64,000 nt of DNA from Synechococcus sp. CB0101 (lineage in GTDB: Bacteria > Cyanobacteriota > Cyanobacteriia > PCC-6307 > Cyanobiaceae). The notes under the pieces were generated by a model, which was given only the letters and a program-made list of their open reading frames with translations, searched no databases and had not been told where the DNA came from. This document shows, piece by piece, positions 17,274 through 29,693 of the stretch. The stretch lies in NCBI RefSeq assembly GCF_000179235.2, contig NZ_CP039373.1, forward strand, positions 1,209,860 through 1,273,859, in the 5' to 3' direction. The translations under genes and the position numbers were made by a program. How positions within the stretch are numbered: the stretch's first letter is position 1; each line of letters begins with the position of its first letter.

Positions 17274-17816
17274 TTAGCCAGCCTCTTTGATCAGAAACAC
17301 CCCTTCCTCCTGATCGATCGATTGGAGGCAGAGCGCAATCAACTCCTGCCTGCTGGTGGGAACCACCCGGCCGCAGAAATCCGGTTGGATCGGCAGCTCC
17401 CGATGGCCGCGGTCCACCATCACCAACAACCGCACCCGCCGGGGCCGACCCCACGCCTGCAGAGCCTCAAGGGCGGCGCGCACGGTGCGCCCGGTGAAGA
17501 TCACATCGTCGACCAACACCAGATCGCGCCCCTCCAGATCGGCGGGCAACTGGGTTGGGGTAGCCAGACGGGTGCCGATGCGATCGAGATCATCCCGGTG
17601 AAACGTGGGATCGAGGCTGCCGCAGGCGATTGGATGCCCGCAAAGCGCCTCCAAACGTTGGGCCAGCACCTCGGCCAGGGCCACACCGCGGGTGGGAATC
17701 CCCAGCAGCACCAACTGATGGCTGTCAGCAGCGCTCTCCAGCACCTGAGAAGCAAGGCGATTGAGGGTCCGCCCCAGCTCGTCGGCCGAGAGGATCTCCA
17801 TGCGATCGGCTGACAT
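17274..17816 (-). CDS. pyrR: Bifunctional PyrR (pyr regulator / uracil phosphoribosyltransferase)
   Basis: A 180-aa phosphoribosyltransferase-fold protein. The PRPP-binding loop is DLVLVDDVIFTGRTVRAAL, and LGIPTRGVALAE gives the PPi loop, both matching PyrR rather than Upp. In firmicutes PyrR attenuates pyr mRNA on binding UMP; in cyanobacteria only the enzymatic activity is a safe inference. ATG at 17816 (MSADRMEIL) is chosen over an ATG 15 bases downstream; the frame is open far upstream without homology. Divergent from gpmI, with about 140 bases between the starts. Confidence 0.87.
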   Translation of the reverse strand: MSADRMEILSADELGRTLNRLASQVLESAADSHQLVLLGIPTRGVALAEVLAQRLEALCGHPIACGSLDPTFHRDDLDRIGTRLATPTQLPADLEGRDLVLVDDVIFTGRTVRAALEALQAWGRPRRVRLLVMVDRGHRELPIQPDFCGRVVPTSRQELIALCLQSIDQEEGVFLIKEAG

Positions 17817-17956
17817 GCGTGCGCTGCAGGGCGCCGATGGTACCGGGATCAGCAGGTGTGGCCAAAAGCTGACGCAGCCGGGATCACAGTGGGACCCGAT
17901 CAAGGCGCGGGGTAGGTTGGCATGAGAAGGCGTTGCGGCGAGGCAGGATCGAACGG

Positions 17957-19636
17957 GTGACAGCTTCTGCGTCGACCGAGCCAGGGCAGGAACAGGAACC
18001 ACCGGCGAACGGTTACGGATCCGGGCCCGGAGCCGAATCCAAACGCGGAGGGGTCTCCCCTGTGGTGTTGTGCATCCTCGATGGCTGGGGCTACCGCCAC
18101 GACGACGCCCATAACGCCATCCGTGCCGCAGAAACACCGGTGATGGATGCCCTCTGGCATGCCTATCCCCACACCCTGATCGAGGCCAGCGGCGCTGATG
18201 TGGGCCTGCCTGACGATCAGATGGGCAACTCCGAAGTGGGGCACCTCACCATCGGCGCCGGCCGTGTGATCCGCCAGGAGCTGGTGCGGATCAGCCAAGC
18301 CGTGCGCGACGGCAGCATCAACGACAACCCTGAACTCAATGCCCTGGCCGACCGGCTGGTGGCCAACGGCAACACGCTTCACTTGATCGGGCTCTGCTCC
18401 GATGGCGGCGTTCACAGCCACATCGACCATCTCGGCGGTTTGTTGCTGTGGGCTGCGGGCCGCGGGCTCCAAAAGGTGTGCGTGCACGTGATCACCGACG
18501 GCCGCGATACACCCACACAAAGTGCACCCGGCTACCTGCGCACGATCGAGGCACAGATCGAGAAGGCAGGCGTGGGCAGCATCAGCACGATCTGTGGTCG
18601 CTACTGGGCCATGGACCGCGACAACCGTTGGGATCGCACCGAAAAGGCCTACCGCCTGCTCTGCAACGACAGCCCGGCCGATGCTGCCTCCGCCCAGGAA
18701 GCCCTCGAGAGCGCCTACGCCAGCGGCACCACCGACGAATTCATCGAACCCACCCGACTCGGCCCTGGCTGCATCGCCCCGGGCGATGGTGTGGTGTGTT
18801 TCAACTTCCGCCCGGATCGGGTGCGACAGATCATCCGCGCCCTGGTGCTGCCGGAGTTCAACGACTTTGAGCGCGAGCAAATCAACGATCTCGAAGTCGT
18901 CACGTTCACCCAATACGAAGCGGGCTTGCCTGTGGCGGTGGCCTTCCCGCCGGAATCTCTCGATGGCCTATTGGGCCAAGTGGTTTCAGAGTCCGGCCTC
19001 CGCCAGTTCCGCACGGCCGAAACCGAGAAATATCCCCACGTCACCTATTTCATGAACGGTGGCATCGAGCAGCCCTACCCCGGTGAAGACCGCCATCTCG
19101 TGCCCTCTCCCCGGGTCGCCACCTACGACCAGGCCCCGGCCATGTCGGCTGAGCAACTCACCGACCACTGCATCGCCGCCATCAACAAGGGCATCTATGC
19201 CCTCGTGGTGATCAACTACGCCAACCCCGACATGGTGGGGCACACCGGCGAAATGAACGCCACGATCGATGCGATTCGCACGGTGGATCAGAGCGTGGGG
19301 CGCCTGCTGGAAGCCACCAACCGCATGGGCGGCACCTTGCTGGTGACCGCCGATCACGGCAATGCCGAACTGATGGAAGGGCCTGATGGCCGGCCCTGGA
19401 CCGCGCACACCACCAATCCCGTGCCCGTCATCCTGGTGGAAGGAGAGCAGCGCAAGCTGCCAGGCCACGGCAACGCGGTGGAACTGCGCAGCGGCGGCGG
19501 CCTGGCCGATATCGCTCCCACCCTGCTGGAGATCCTCGGCCTGCCGCAGCCCTCGCGCATGACGGGCAGCTCCCTGGTTGTGCCAGTCGGTAGCACCGCC
19601 GTGCCCAGCCGCATCCCTCAGACCCTGGGGGTCTGA
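17957..19636 (+). CDS. gpmI: 2,3-bisphosphoglycerate-independent phosphoglycerate mutase
   Basis: A 559-aa Mn-dependent, alkaline-phosphatase-superfamily enzyme interconverting 3- and 2-phosphoglycerate in glycolysis. Metal and catalytic motifs are [29 protein letters not shown] (phosphoserine), [21 protein letters not shown], and VTADHGNAE near the end. About 30 extra N-terminal residues, rich in Ser/Glu/Gly, precede the catalytic core; GTG at 17957 is the likeliest start. It is followed by secG after 22 bases on the same strand. A family length near 515-550 fits. Confidence 0.95.
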   Translation: MTASASTEPGQEQEPPANGYGSGPGAESKRGGVSPVVLCILDGWGYRHDDAHNAIRAAETPVMDALWHAYPHTLIEASGADVGLPDDQMGNSEVGHLTIGAGRVIRQELVRISQAVRDGSINDNPELNALADRLVANGNTLHLIGLCSDGGVHSHIDHLGGLLLWAAGRGLQKVCVHVITDGRDTPTQSAPGYLRTIEAQIEKAGVGSISTICGRYWAMDRDNRWDRTEKAYRLLCNDSPADAASAQEALESAYASGTTDEFIEPTRLGPGCIAPGDGVVCFNFRPDRVRQIIRALVLPEFNDFEREQINDLEVVTFTQYEAGLPVAVAFPPESLDGLLGQVVSESGLRQFRTAETEKYPHVTYFMNGGIEQPYPGEDRHLVPSPRVATYDQAPAMSAEQLTDHCIAAINKGIYALVVINYANPDMVGHTGEMNATIDAIRTVDQSVGRLLEATNRMGGTLLVTADHGNAELMEGPDGRPWTAHTTNPVPVILVEGEQRKLPGHGNAVELRSGGGLADIAPTLLEILGLPQPSRMTGSSLVVPVGSTAVPSRIPQTLGV

Positions 19637-19658
19637 TCCGGCCCACTAGGCTTCCGCC

Positions 19659-19892
19659 ATGCTCCAAACCGTTTTCACCTGGATCTGGCTGGCCAGCGGC
19701 GTGCTGCTGATGATCAGCGTGTTGCTGCACAGCCCCAAGGGCGATGGTATGGGCGGGCTTGCCTCCAGCGGCAGCTCCATGTTCAGCAGCGCCCGTAGTG
19801 CTGAAGCCACCCTCAACCGCATCACCTGGACCCTGCTGGCCGTGTTCCTGGGTCTGGCCACCGCCCTGAGCGCCGGTTGGTTCAAGCTCTGA
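19659..19892 (+). CDS. secG: Preprotein translocase subunit SecG
   Basis: A 77-aa membrane protein with two spans (residues about 3-23 and 52-72) joined by a Gly/Ser loop containing HSPKGDGMGGLASSGSS, the typical SecG linker. It is the accessory subunit of the SecYEG channel used to export and insert proteins across plasma and thylakoid membranes. The start ATG lies 22 bases downstream of gpmI. A -10-like CTAGGCT lies just upstream (19646-19652), so it might also have its own promoter. Confidence 0.9.
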   Translation: MLQTVFTWIWLASGVLLMISVLLHSPKGDGMGGLASSGSSMFSSARSAEATLNRITWTLLAVFLGLATALSAGWFKL

Positions 19893-19926
19893 TCGCAGCC
19901 CGGCTTTTCCGATCTCCACCTTGACG

Positions 19927-20409
19927 ATGCCCCGCCGCACTTTCCTGGCGAGCCTCACAGCTCTGCTCAGTCCGCTGCTTGGCGGCAAAACCGCTGACGC
20001 GGCCTCTGCTGCGGCAGACCCGCAGTGGAACCTCAGCGACGCCGAATGGAAGAGCCGCCTCAGCCCCGCGGCCTACCAGGTGCTACGCCAAGAAGGCACC
20101 GAACGCCCCTTCAGCAGCCCGCTCAACAGCGAAAAACGCGCCGGCACCTTTCATTGCGCCGGCTGCGATCTTGCTCTGTTCAGCTCCAAAGCCAAATACG
20201 ACAGCGGCACCGGCTGGCCCAGCTTCTGGCAGCCCCTGCCCAAGGCGATCGGCACCAAGGTGGATTTCAAGCTGATCGTGCCGCGCACTGAATACCACTG
20301 CAGCCGCTGCGGAGGGCACCAAGGACACGTGTTCGGCGACGGCCCCAAACCCACTGGCAAGCGCTACTGCAACAACGGCGTGGCGTTGACCTTTAAACCC
20401 AACACCTGA
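19927..20409 (+). CDS. msrB: Peptide methionine-R-sulfoxide reductase, probably Tat-exported
   Basis: A 160-aa MsrB that reduces the R epimer of methionine sulfoxide. Zinc-binding CxxC pairs are CAGC and CSRC; catalytic motifs are SGTGWPSFW, HCSRCGGHQGHVF and RYCNNGVAL (catalytic Cys). The N terminus MPRRTFLASLTALLSPL is a good twin-arginine signal (RRTFLA then a hydrophobic run), so the enzyme likely works in the periplasm or thylakoid lumen. ATG at 19927 is chosen over TTG at 19921. Ends convergent with amt, 22 bases apart. Confidence 0.93.
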   Translation: MPRRTFLASLTALLSPLLGGKTADAASAAADPQWNLSDAEWKSRLSPAAYQVLRQEGTERPFSSPLNSEKRAGTFHCAGCDLALFSSKAKYDSGTGWPSFWQPLPKAIGTKVDFKLIVPRTEYHCSRCGGHQGHVFGDGPKPTGKRYCNNGVALTFKPNT

Positions 20410-20431
20410 GGATTCGTTGTTGGTGGGTGGA

Positions 20432-21784
20432 TCAGAACAGCTGCGGGGAGCCAACGCGCTCGGCGTAGGCCTCTTCGCCGTGTTCTGCCACATCAACACC
20501 CAGGTTTTCGGCATCTTCGCTGACCCGGAACTGAACGCCGAGAGCACGCAGAACTCCCGCAATCAAGAAGGTTCCGATCGCCGCCAGGCCGTAAGCCACC
20601 AGCACCGCCTGCAGCTGACCCAGCACCAGGGCGCCGCGGCCCTGTTCGGCTAAGACCTGACCCGCAGGGTGGGAGGAGATCAATTCAGCGTTGGCGAACA
20701 AACCCGTAAGCAGAGCCCCGGCGGTGCCGCCCACACCATGCACCGCGTAGGTATCGAGGGAATCATCGAAGCGCAGCTTCACCTTGAGCTGCACTGACCC
20801 GTAGCAGAGCACTGCGGTGATGGCGCCAATCGCCATGGCCGAGCCAATGGTCACAAAACCAGCGGCAGGGGTCACACCCACTAAACCGGCCACCGCACCC
20901 GTGGCCATGCCCACGGCGGTGGGCTTGCCGTCACGCCAGGTTTCCATCAACGACCAGGCCACCAGACCAGCCGCGGCAGCCACGTGGGTTGTGGTGAAGG
21001 GAATCTCCGCGCCACCAACAGCCAGCTGGCTGCCGCCGTTGAAGCCGAACCAACCAAACCAGAGCAACCCGGTACCCAGCAGGATCTGGGTCACGTCATG
21101 GGGAGGACGGACCGCTTTGGGCCACTGGCGACGCGCACCGATCAGGCCCGCCAAGACCAATGCGGTCACGCCTGAGCTGATGTGCACCACCGTGCCACCC
21201 GCAAAATCGAGGTCTTTGCCCAGGACACCACCACCCCAGACCATGTGGGCCAGCGGGGAATAGACCAGCAGCAGCCAGATCGGCGTGAACAGGCACCAGA
21301 AGCGGAAGCTGATTCGCTCGACCAGGGCGCCGGAAATGAGGGCCGGCGTGATGATCGCGAACATGCCCTGGAACAGAGCAAAGGTCAGGCCGGGAACCGC
21401 CAGACCATCCCAAACCTCAGGCAGACGCTCGAGCAAGGCAAAGGTGAAGGGGTTACCCACCACCGCCTGGGCCGCACCGCCATCGGCGAAGGCCAGGCTG
21501 AAGCCAAAGCTGGCCCAGACCAAGGTGGCGATGCCCATCATCACGAAGCTCATCACCATCGTGTTGAGCACGTTGCGCCCCTGAACAAAGCCGCCGTAGA
21601 AGAAGGCCAGGCCAGGGGTCATCAACAGAACCATCGCCGCTGAGATCAGCAGCAAGGTGTTGTCGGAGCTGGAGAGCGCTGCTTCAGCGGCTTGGGCGGG
21701 GAGGAAAGCACCCGCCAGCAACTGGACCGCCGGCACAGTCACAGCAGCAATCAGCAATCTGCGCTGTCGCGAAAGAAACGGCAC
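20432..21784 (-). CDS. amt: Ammonium transporter (Amt family)
   Basis: A 450-aa integral membrane channel for ammonium/methylammonium. An N-terminal signal-like segment ends PAQAAEA, followed by about 11 membrane spans. Family marks are TPGLAFFYGGFVQGRNVLN, a WFGWFGFNGGS block and AVHGVGG, with the conserved His pair of the pore. The cytosolic tail VSEDAENLGVDVAEHGE is the conserved Amt1-type tail, a candidate PII (GlnB/GlnK) contact. Start is GTG at 21784. Upstream 21785-21960 contains no clear NtcA site. Convergent with msrB. Confidence 0.95.
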   Translation of the reverse strand: MPFLSRQRRLLIAAVTVPAVQLLAGAFLPAQAAEAALSSSDNTLLLISAAMVLLMTPGLAFFYGGFVQGRNVLNTMVMSFVMMGIATLVWASFGFSLAFADGGAAQAVVGNPFTFALLERLPEVWDGLAVPGLTFALFQGMFAIITPALISGALVERISFRFWCLFTPIWLLLVYSPLAHMVWGGGVLGKDLDFAGGTVVHISSGVTALVLAGLIGARRQWPKAVRPPHDVTQILLGTGLLWFGWFGFNGGSQLAVGGAEIPFTTTHVAAAAGLVAWSLMETWRDGKPTAVGMATGAVAGLVGVTPAAGFVTIGSAMAIGAITAVLCYGSVQLKVKLRFDDSLDTYAVHGVGGTAGALLTGLFANAELISSHPAGQVLAEQGRGALVLGQLQAVLVAYGLAAIGTFLIAGVLRALGVQFRVSEDAENLGVDVAEHGEEAYAERVGSPQLF

Positions 21785-21978
21785 GCGAACTCATTCGGTG
21801 ATGACAGATACCGTTCCAGACAACCCAGACGACGGACTGTTCGCTCTGAACATTTTCTAGCGAACCGCGGCTAGACGTTCATCGTCCTTAGGCCTCCACC
21901 TCGTCCAGTCTTTGATGAAGGCGTCGACGATGCGCTGGAACTGGGTACCGACTCCAACAGCGCTCGAACCGAGGCATG

Positions 21979-22005
21979 AAAAAAGCCCCCGCCGGAGCGG
22001 GGGCT
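21979..22005 (-). terminator. Rho-independent terminator of groES-groEL
   Basis: On the minus strand, a 9-bp stem AGCCCCCGC / GCGGGGGCT with a 4-base loop is followed by five to six T residues. It starts 24 bases after the groEL stop. The space from here to the amt start (21785-21978) holds no gene. Confidence 0.92.
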
Positions 22006-22028
22006 AAAGATCGATCGACGAAAAGCGA

Positions 22029-23687
<1,659 letters not shown>

Positions 23688-23719
23688 TTAGGGGAAAAAC
23701 GAAGCGACTGAGACAGATC

Positions 23720-24031
23720 TCAGTTGACGACAGCCAGGATGTCCTTCTCGGAGAGCAGCACGTACTCGTCGCTGCCGAGCTTGATGTCGGTACCGGCGTA
23801 CTTGCTGTAAAGCACCTTGTCGCCAACGCTCACCTCAGGGGTCTGACGGGAGCCGTCGTCGTTGCGCTTGCCGGGGCCGACCTGCACCACTTCGCCCACC
23901 TGGGGCTTTTCCTTGGCGGTGTCAGGCAGAAGGATGCCGCCGGCGGTCTTTTCCTCGGACTCGGAGACCTTGATGAAAATGCGATCGCCGAGGGGCTTGA
24001 CGGTGGAAACGCTGAGAGAAACAGCAGCCAT
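23720..24031 (-). CDS. groES: Co-chaperonin GroES
   Basis: A 103-aa heptameric cap for GroEL. The core reads [12 protein letters not shown], then [17 protein letters not shown] (the mobile loop, binding GroEL), and [18 protein letters not shown] at 24031 ([10 protein letters not shown]) is selected because the frame's further upstream extension would cross the promoter. It is the first gene of the groES-groEL operon, with the CIRCE operator 90 bases upstream of the ATG. Divergent from atpD, 282 bases away. Confidence 0.95.
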   Translation of the reverse strand: MAAVSLSVSTVKPLGDRIFIKVSESEEKTAGGILLPDTAKEKPQVGEVVQVGPGKRNDDGSRQTPEVSVGDKVLYSKYAGTDIKLGSDEYVLLSEKDILAVVN

Positions 24032-24120
24032 GGATGGAATGCAATGAAAATGGCGAAACCATTGGCATGGCGCCAAAGACGCTGCCAGGGTCGCGGCGCC
24101 GAAGCGCCTCTGGAGACGAG

Positions 24121-24147
24121 TTAGCACTCGCCATCCGTGAGTGCCAA
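24121..24147. promoter_or_regulatory. CIRCE operator (HrcA-type) upstream of groES
   Basis: TTAGCACTC, nine bases, then GAGTGCCAA. This matches the CIRCE consensus TTAGCACTC-N9-GAGTGCTAA at 17 of 18 arm positions, the single difference being C for T in the right half. HrcA binds CIRCE and represses groE genes until heat or proteotoxic stress. The site lies 90 bases upstream of the groES start, and 167 bases from the divergent atpD start. No hrcA is in this window. Confidence 0.93.
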
Positions 24148-24313
24148 GCTATGGGGGCAGCAGGCCGCGGTTCAAGCACTCACCGGGGCGGTTGACCGAA
24201 CAGCGCCTGTCGCTCTACCGAACCAAGCGGTGGGGATGGCCCGCAGTGGTAAGGTTGCGCCGCTTCGGAGCGGGTCTGAGCCCGCTGCGCGTCCCCAGCG
24301 ACTTCTCCCATAA

Positions 24314-25774
<1,461 letters not shown>

Positions 25775-25790
25775 TCCGGAGACCTAAACC

Positions 25791-26195
25791 ATGTCTCTCA
25801 CCCTTCGCGTTCTGGCACCTGATCAGAGCGTCTTCGACGGCAACGCCGACGAAGTGATCCTGCCCAGTACCACTGGTCAGCTCGGCATTCTTCCGGGTCA
25901 CGTCTCCCTGCTCACCGCCCTTGATTTCGGTGTGCTGCGGGTGCGAGAGGGCAATGGCTGGAAGGCCATTGCCCTCCAAGGCGGCTTCGCTGAAGTGGAT
26001 GCCGATGAAGTCACCGTGTTGGTGAACGCTGCCGAGCTCGGCAGCACCATCAACGCTGAGGCCGCCAGCAAAGAGCTGGATGCCGCGACCGCTGCGGTGG
26101 CCAAGTTCGAAGGCCAGCCCACCAGCACAGACAAGATCAAGGCCCAACAGGAATTGGCCCGTGCCCGCGCCCGCGTGCAGGCCACCAAGGCTTGA
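25791..26195 (+). CDS. atpC: F1 ATP synthase epsilon subunit
   Basis: A 134-aa subunit (atpE in cyanobacterial naming) linking the gamma rotor to the c ring and inhibiting hydrolysis. It has the N-terminal beta-sandwich with VLAPDQSVFDGNADEVILPS and GQLGILPGHV, and a C-terminal two-helix part rich in Ala/Lys. Start ATG with GGAG ribosome site 12-15 bases before. Cotranscribed with atpD and followed 26 bases later by a strong terminator. Confidence 0.95.
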   Translation: MSLTLRVLAPDQSVFDGNADEVILPSTTGQLGILPGHVSLLTALDFGVLRVREGNGWKAIALQGGFAEVDADEVTVLVNAAELGSTINAEAASKELDAATAAVAKFEGQPTSTDKIKAQQELARARARVQATKA

Positions 26196-26221
26196 TCTCC
26201 TGTCCGATCCGATGATCGACG

Positions 26222-26245
26222 GCGCCCCCAACGGGGCGCTTTTTT
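26222..26245 (+). terminator. Rho-independent terminator of atpD-atpC
   Basis: A 7-bp stem GCGCCCC / GGGGCGC with a CAAC loop, followed by six T residues (26240-26245). It begins 26 bases after the epsilon stop and ends before the next gene's start at 26271. Confidence 0.9.
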
Positions 26246-26270
26246 GTTTGTTGCCTGCGGATTCACGCCA

Positions 26271-27389
26271 ATGGGTGTCGGCCACGACCTGGGAGAGCAG
26301 CTGCGCCAATGGCTGGCAGCCGACCCCAACGGCCTGCGCCAATCGCGGGCCCTCAGCAACCGCCTAATGGATGCCCTGGGGGCCAATGAAGGCCTGCGGG
26401 GCCCCGTACGCGATCTCGCCAGCCAGCCCCTACTGCTGCAGCTGCTCCATAGCCAGGGCGCCCAGCAGCAATCAGCGCTGGCCAGTCTCACCGCCCAGCT
26501 ACGGGTCACCTATGCGCCGGCGGTGCTGGAGGAACTGCTCGATCTGCTGCACGCCGCGATCGGCCAGGTTTCACCCGCCGACCACAATCCGCCGACTGAC
26601 GAAGCGGCTGCGCCTGCCCCTGAGCCGCCGCCTCAAGAGGCCGCGCCACGGGCCTCGCGTGAACGCATGCTCAACCTGAAGCTGGAGCTTGAACGGTTTG
26701 GGCCTGGCTTAGCCCTCGGGGCGGCCGGAGCCCTGGTGTTCGCCTGGGCCGCAGCTGAACTGGATCGCGCCCTGTTCGATGGCTGGGGCTGGAGCGGCGG
26801 GGTGGTGCTGGTGCTGGTGCTAGGCCTGCTGCAGGCCCTCAGCCTGGGCCCGCTGAAAAGGCTGAAACGGTACTGGCCGCTGGCCAGCCAGGAGGCCTCA
26901 CAGCCGCGGCAGGCCTGGCAATGGCTGAGCCAGGCCTGGATTCACGCCAATGGTCTGGAGGCCGGCCTCAACCTGATCCTGCTGTTGATCCTGTTGGGCG
27001 ATTCGCCGCTGCCCTTAGGCGATGTGGTTTTGCGCTACTGCCTCACGACCCTGGCCTGCCTGGCCCTGGCGGCGCTATGCGCGACGCGCTGGCGCATCAC
27101 CCGCCTGTGGAGCGGTGCCTCCGGTGCCATCAGCGCCTTGATCGCCCTGGCGGCGGGGCTGAGCCTGTTACACTGGCGGGTGTTTCGCTTCAGCAGCGGA
27201 GGGTTGGAGATCCCCGCCTGGGTGCTGCTGTTGGTCTACGGAGCACTGCAACTGGGCTGGCAGCTGCCCCGTCAGAACCCCGATGAGCGCAGCACGGCGC
27301 TGGAGCGGATCTTGAGCAGCTCCTGGGGCTGGGGCTTGCTGCTGGGGCTGGGCTGGGCGGTGGTCACCCGGATCCGCGAACTGCTGTAG
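26271..27389 (+). CDS. Large membrane protein of unknown function
   Basis: A 372-aa protein I do not recognise. An N-terminal soluble domain of about 120 residues (DLGEQLRQWLAADPNGL, many Leu/Gln helices) is followed by an Ala/Pro-rich linker, then about six hydrophobic segments from residue 145 to the end (for instance LALGAAGALVFAWAAAEL and VVLVLVLGLLQAL). ATG at 26271 is chosen over an upstream TTG. It follows the atpD-atpC terminator and points toward the FHA-PBP gene; their 3' ends overlap by 26 bases. It could be a conserved picocyanobacterial protein; no motif suggests enzymatic activity. Confidence 0.7.
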   Translation: MGVGHDLGEQLRQWLAADPNGLRQSRALSNRLMDALGANEGLRGPVRDLASQPLLLQLLHSQGAQQQSALASLTAQLRVTYAPAVLEELLDLLHAAIGQVSPADHNPPTDEAAAPAPEPPPQEAAPRASRERMLNLKLELERFGPGLALGAAGALVFAWAAAELDRALFDGWGWSGGVVLVLVLGLLQALSLGPLKRLKRYWPLASQEASQPRQAWQWLSQAWIHANGLEAGLNLILLLILLGDSPLPLGDVVLRYCLTTLACLALAALCATRWRITRLWSGASGAISALIALAAGLSLLHWRVFRFSSGGLEIPAWVLLLVYGALQLGWQLPRQNPDERSTALERILSSSWGWGLLLGLGWAVVTRIRELL

Positions 27390-29616
27390 CGGCCTGCTGC
27401 ATGTAGCGCCCCCACAACTCCGCCACCAAACCACCACTGGCCGCCTGGGCCGGGGTGTTGTCGTCGTTGCCCATCCAGATGGCGGTGAGCAACTGGCTCG
27501 ACGGTGAATAGCCCACAAACAGCACATCCACGCCGTTGTTGGTGGTGCCGGTCTTGCCACGGGCATCGGGCACAAGGCCAGCGGCCCGCCCGGTACCGCC
27601 CTGCACCACTCCCGCCAGGAGTTGATCCATGGCGGCGGCGAGCTCCGGCGAGAGCAGCTGGCGGCTCTGCTCCCCGATGGGCACGGTGACACCCCGCTCC
27701 GGACATTGCTCAAGGCTCTTGATCGAACCGCAGATGCCCAGGTCGTAGATGCGGCTCACGCCGTGCATCGGCACGGAACGCCCCCCATTGGCCACCACCG
27801 CATAGGCGCGGGCCAGCTCATAGAGGTAGGTTTCGCGGCCGCCGAGAATGGTGTTGTAGTCGGCATCCAGCGGGGTGGAGAGGCCCAGGCGGCGGGCCAG
27901 CTTCAGCACATTGCCCAGGCCGGCGCGCTCCGCCAGGCGCAGGGCCACCACGTTTTCAGAGCGCGCAAACCCTTCCGCCACGCTGGTGCGGCCACCGCCA
28001 CTGCGGCAGCCGGCCACATAGGCCAAGGGGGCACAGGAGATGGAATCCGCGGGATTCACCCCAGCCGCCAGGGCCGCAAGAACGGGAAAGAGTTTGAAGG
28101 TGGAGCCGGGCTGGCGGAGGGCCTGCACCCGATCAAAGCTGGAGCGGCTGTAATCGCCGCCACCCACGTAGGCCAGGATGTCGCCGGTTTCGGTGTTCAC
28201 CGTGATCAAGGCCCCCTGGCTGAGCCCAACGGCAGCCGCCGGCCCCTCCAGGAAGCGCTTGAGCTGATCCTGCGCGAGCTGCTGCAGCTTGGGATTAATC
28301 GTGCTCACCACCGCGTAATTGCCAGCGGCGTTTTCACTGCTGAGATCGAGGCCGAAGCGGGTGCCCTCCAGCTCACCCAGCACGTAATCGCTGAAAAAGG
28401 GGTAGCTGCTGAAGGTGGATTCGCGGCAGGCGGAGGGGTCGATGTTGAGCGGTCGCCGCTGGGCATCGATCAGGGCCTGATCCGTGAGCCAGCCCTGCTC
28501 GTGCATCAGCTTGAGCACCAGATTGCGCCGCTCCAGGCCCGCCCCGGGATCGTCGGTGTTGCAGGGGCTGTAGCCATTCGGGCTGGGCAACAGTCCCACC
28601 AGAAACGCCGCCTGGCCCACGTCGAGATCACTGGCCGACTTGCGGAAATAGAGCTGTGAGGCCTGCTCAAATCCCTCCGTGCCCAAGCCCAGATAGGCGC
28701 GATCGAGGTAGAGCTTGAGGATGCGGTTTTTGCTGAAACCCACCTCCAGCTGCAGCGCCACCCACAGCTCCCGCAGCTTGCGGGTAAGGCTCAGATCGCG
28801 GCCCACCTCCGGATAGACCATCCGGGCCACCTGCTGGGTGAGACCACTGCCACCCCCGGTGCCCAGCAGGGCAGAGCGCAGGGTGCCGAACAGGTCGATG
28901 CCGCTGTTCCACCCGAAGCGCGCTTCCTCAGAGGCCATCAAGGCCTGGCGCAGATGCAGGGGGTAGGCCTGCAGCGAGGGCAAGGCAGTGGAAGAGCCCT
29001 CCTTGGCATCGATCTGGCGGCCATCGGCCGAGAAGATCTTCACCGGCCCGGAGATGGAGCGGATCTTCGAGCCGCCGCCGATGCTGGCGGCCACGAGCAT
29101 GCCGCTCACCAGCAGGCTGGAACCGGCCAAGGCCGCCAACCCCACCAGCAGCACCGCCTGCTCCAGTGGGCTGCGGGGATGGCGATAACGCAGCTCGGGC
29201 GCTTCGCCCTTCAGTGGTGAACCCAGCCGCACAGCATCGCCATCGCGCAGCTGGATCCAACGGATGCGGCGGTCGCGGTGGAACAGGCCGTTGGCGGAAT
29301 TGAAATCCTCGAGAGCAAACTCGCGATCGCTCGGGCTCTGCTTCTCGAGGATGGCGTGCACCCGGCTCAGGCCAGGCTCCGCCAATGGGAGTTCGCAGGC
29401 GGGATCGCGCCCCAGGCGATAGCGCTGGTTCTCGAGCACCAGCTCGCTCAGCTTGCGGCCACCGGCCCAGAGCTCCACGCTGGCTTGATGGGCCCGCAAC
29501 AACGGCCACACCTGGGCGATGGCCGCCGGACGCTCACGCCAGGGGCCTTGGACGGCAGCCCGCGCCAACGCCACCCAGGCGCGACGCACCGGCGTGGGCG
29601 CCAAACGCTCCTTCAA
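27364..29616 (-). CDS. FHA-domain class A penicillin-binding protein
   Basis: A 750-aa fusion. Residues about 45-145 form a cytosolic FHA domain (RLGRDP at 68-72, SRVHAIL from 84, DFNSANG at 104-110), so it should bind phosphothreonine. One membrane span (about 153-178) leads to a GT51 glycosyltransferase (SEEARFGWNSGID at 229-241, GGSGLTQQ at 255-262) and a transpeptidase with Ser505-Thr-Phe-Lys508, SEN (553-555) and KTGT (688-691). It would polymerise and crosslink peptidoglycan. The usual GT51 His after the Glu motif is Asn here. The start is TTG (29616) and only tentative. It is divergent from the kinase/vWA/PP2C operon with a 77-base gap, suggesting shared control. Confidence 0.88.
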   Translation of the reverse strand: MKERLAPTPVRRAWVALARAAVQGPWRERPAAIAQVWPLLRAHQASVELWAGGRKLSELVLENQRYRLGRDPACELPLAEPGLSRVHAILEKQSPSDREFALEDFNSANGLFHRDRRIRWIQLRDGDAVRLGSPLKGEAPELRYRHPRSPLEQAVLLVGLAALAGSSLLVSGMLVAASIGGGSKIRSISGPVKIFSADGRQIDAKEGSSTALPSLQAYPLHLRQALMASEEARFGWNSGIDLFGTLRSALLGTGGGSGLTQQVARMVYPEVGRDLSLTRKLRELWVALQLEVGFSKNRILKLYLDRAYLGLGTEGFEQASQLYFRKSASDLDVGQAAFLVGLLPSPNGYSPCNTDDPGAGLERRNLVLKLMHEQGWLTDQALIDAQRRPLNIDPSACRESTFSSYPFFSDYVLGELEGTRFGLDLSSENAAGNYAVVSTINPKLQQLAQDQLKRFLEGPAAAVGLSQGALITVNTETGDILAYVGGGDYSRSSFDRVQALRQPGSTFKLFPVLAALAAGVNPADSISCAPLAYVAGCRSGGGRTSVAEGFARSENVVALRLAERAGLGNVLKLARRLGLSTPLDADYNTILGGRETYLYELARAYAVVANGGRSVPMHGVSRIYDLGICGSIKSLEQCPERGVTVPIGEQSRQLLSPELAAAMDQLLAGVVQGGTGRAAGLVPDARGKTGTTNNGVDVLFVGYSPSSQLLTAIWMGNDDNTPAQAASGGLVAELWGRYMQQAATAVRGSG

Positions 29617-29693
29617 CGAAGCCAGTTGCGATGGGGTGGCCAGGCGGGTGTTGCAGCCCGGCCATAGGCTACGGCCAGCCTTCGAGCCGATCG

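Noticed and set aside
21798-21958. NtcA-type words (GT-N10-AC) upstream of amt
   Set aside because: One is only 14 bases from the start codon and the other lacks a -10 element at the right distance; such short words arise by chance at about this rate.
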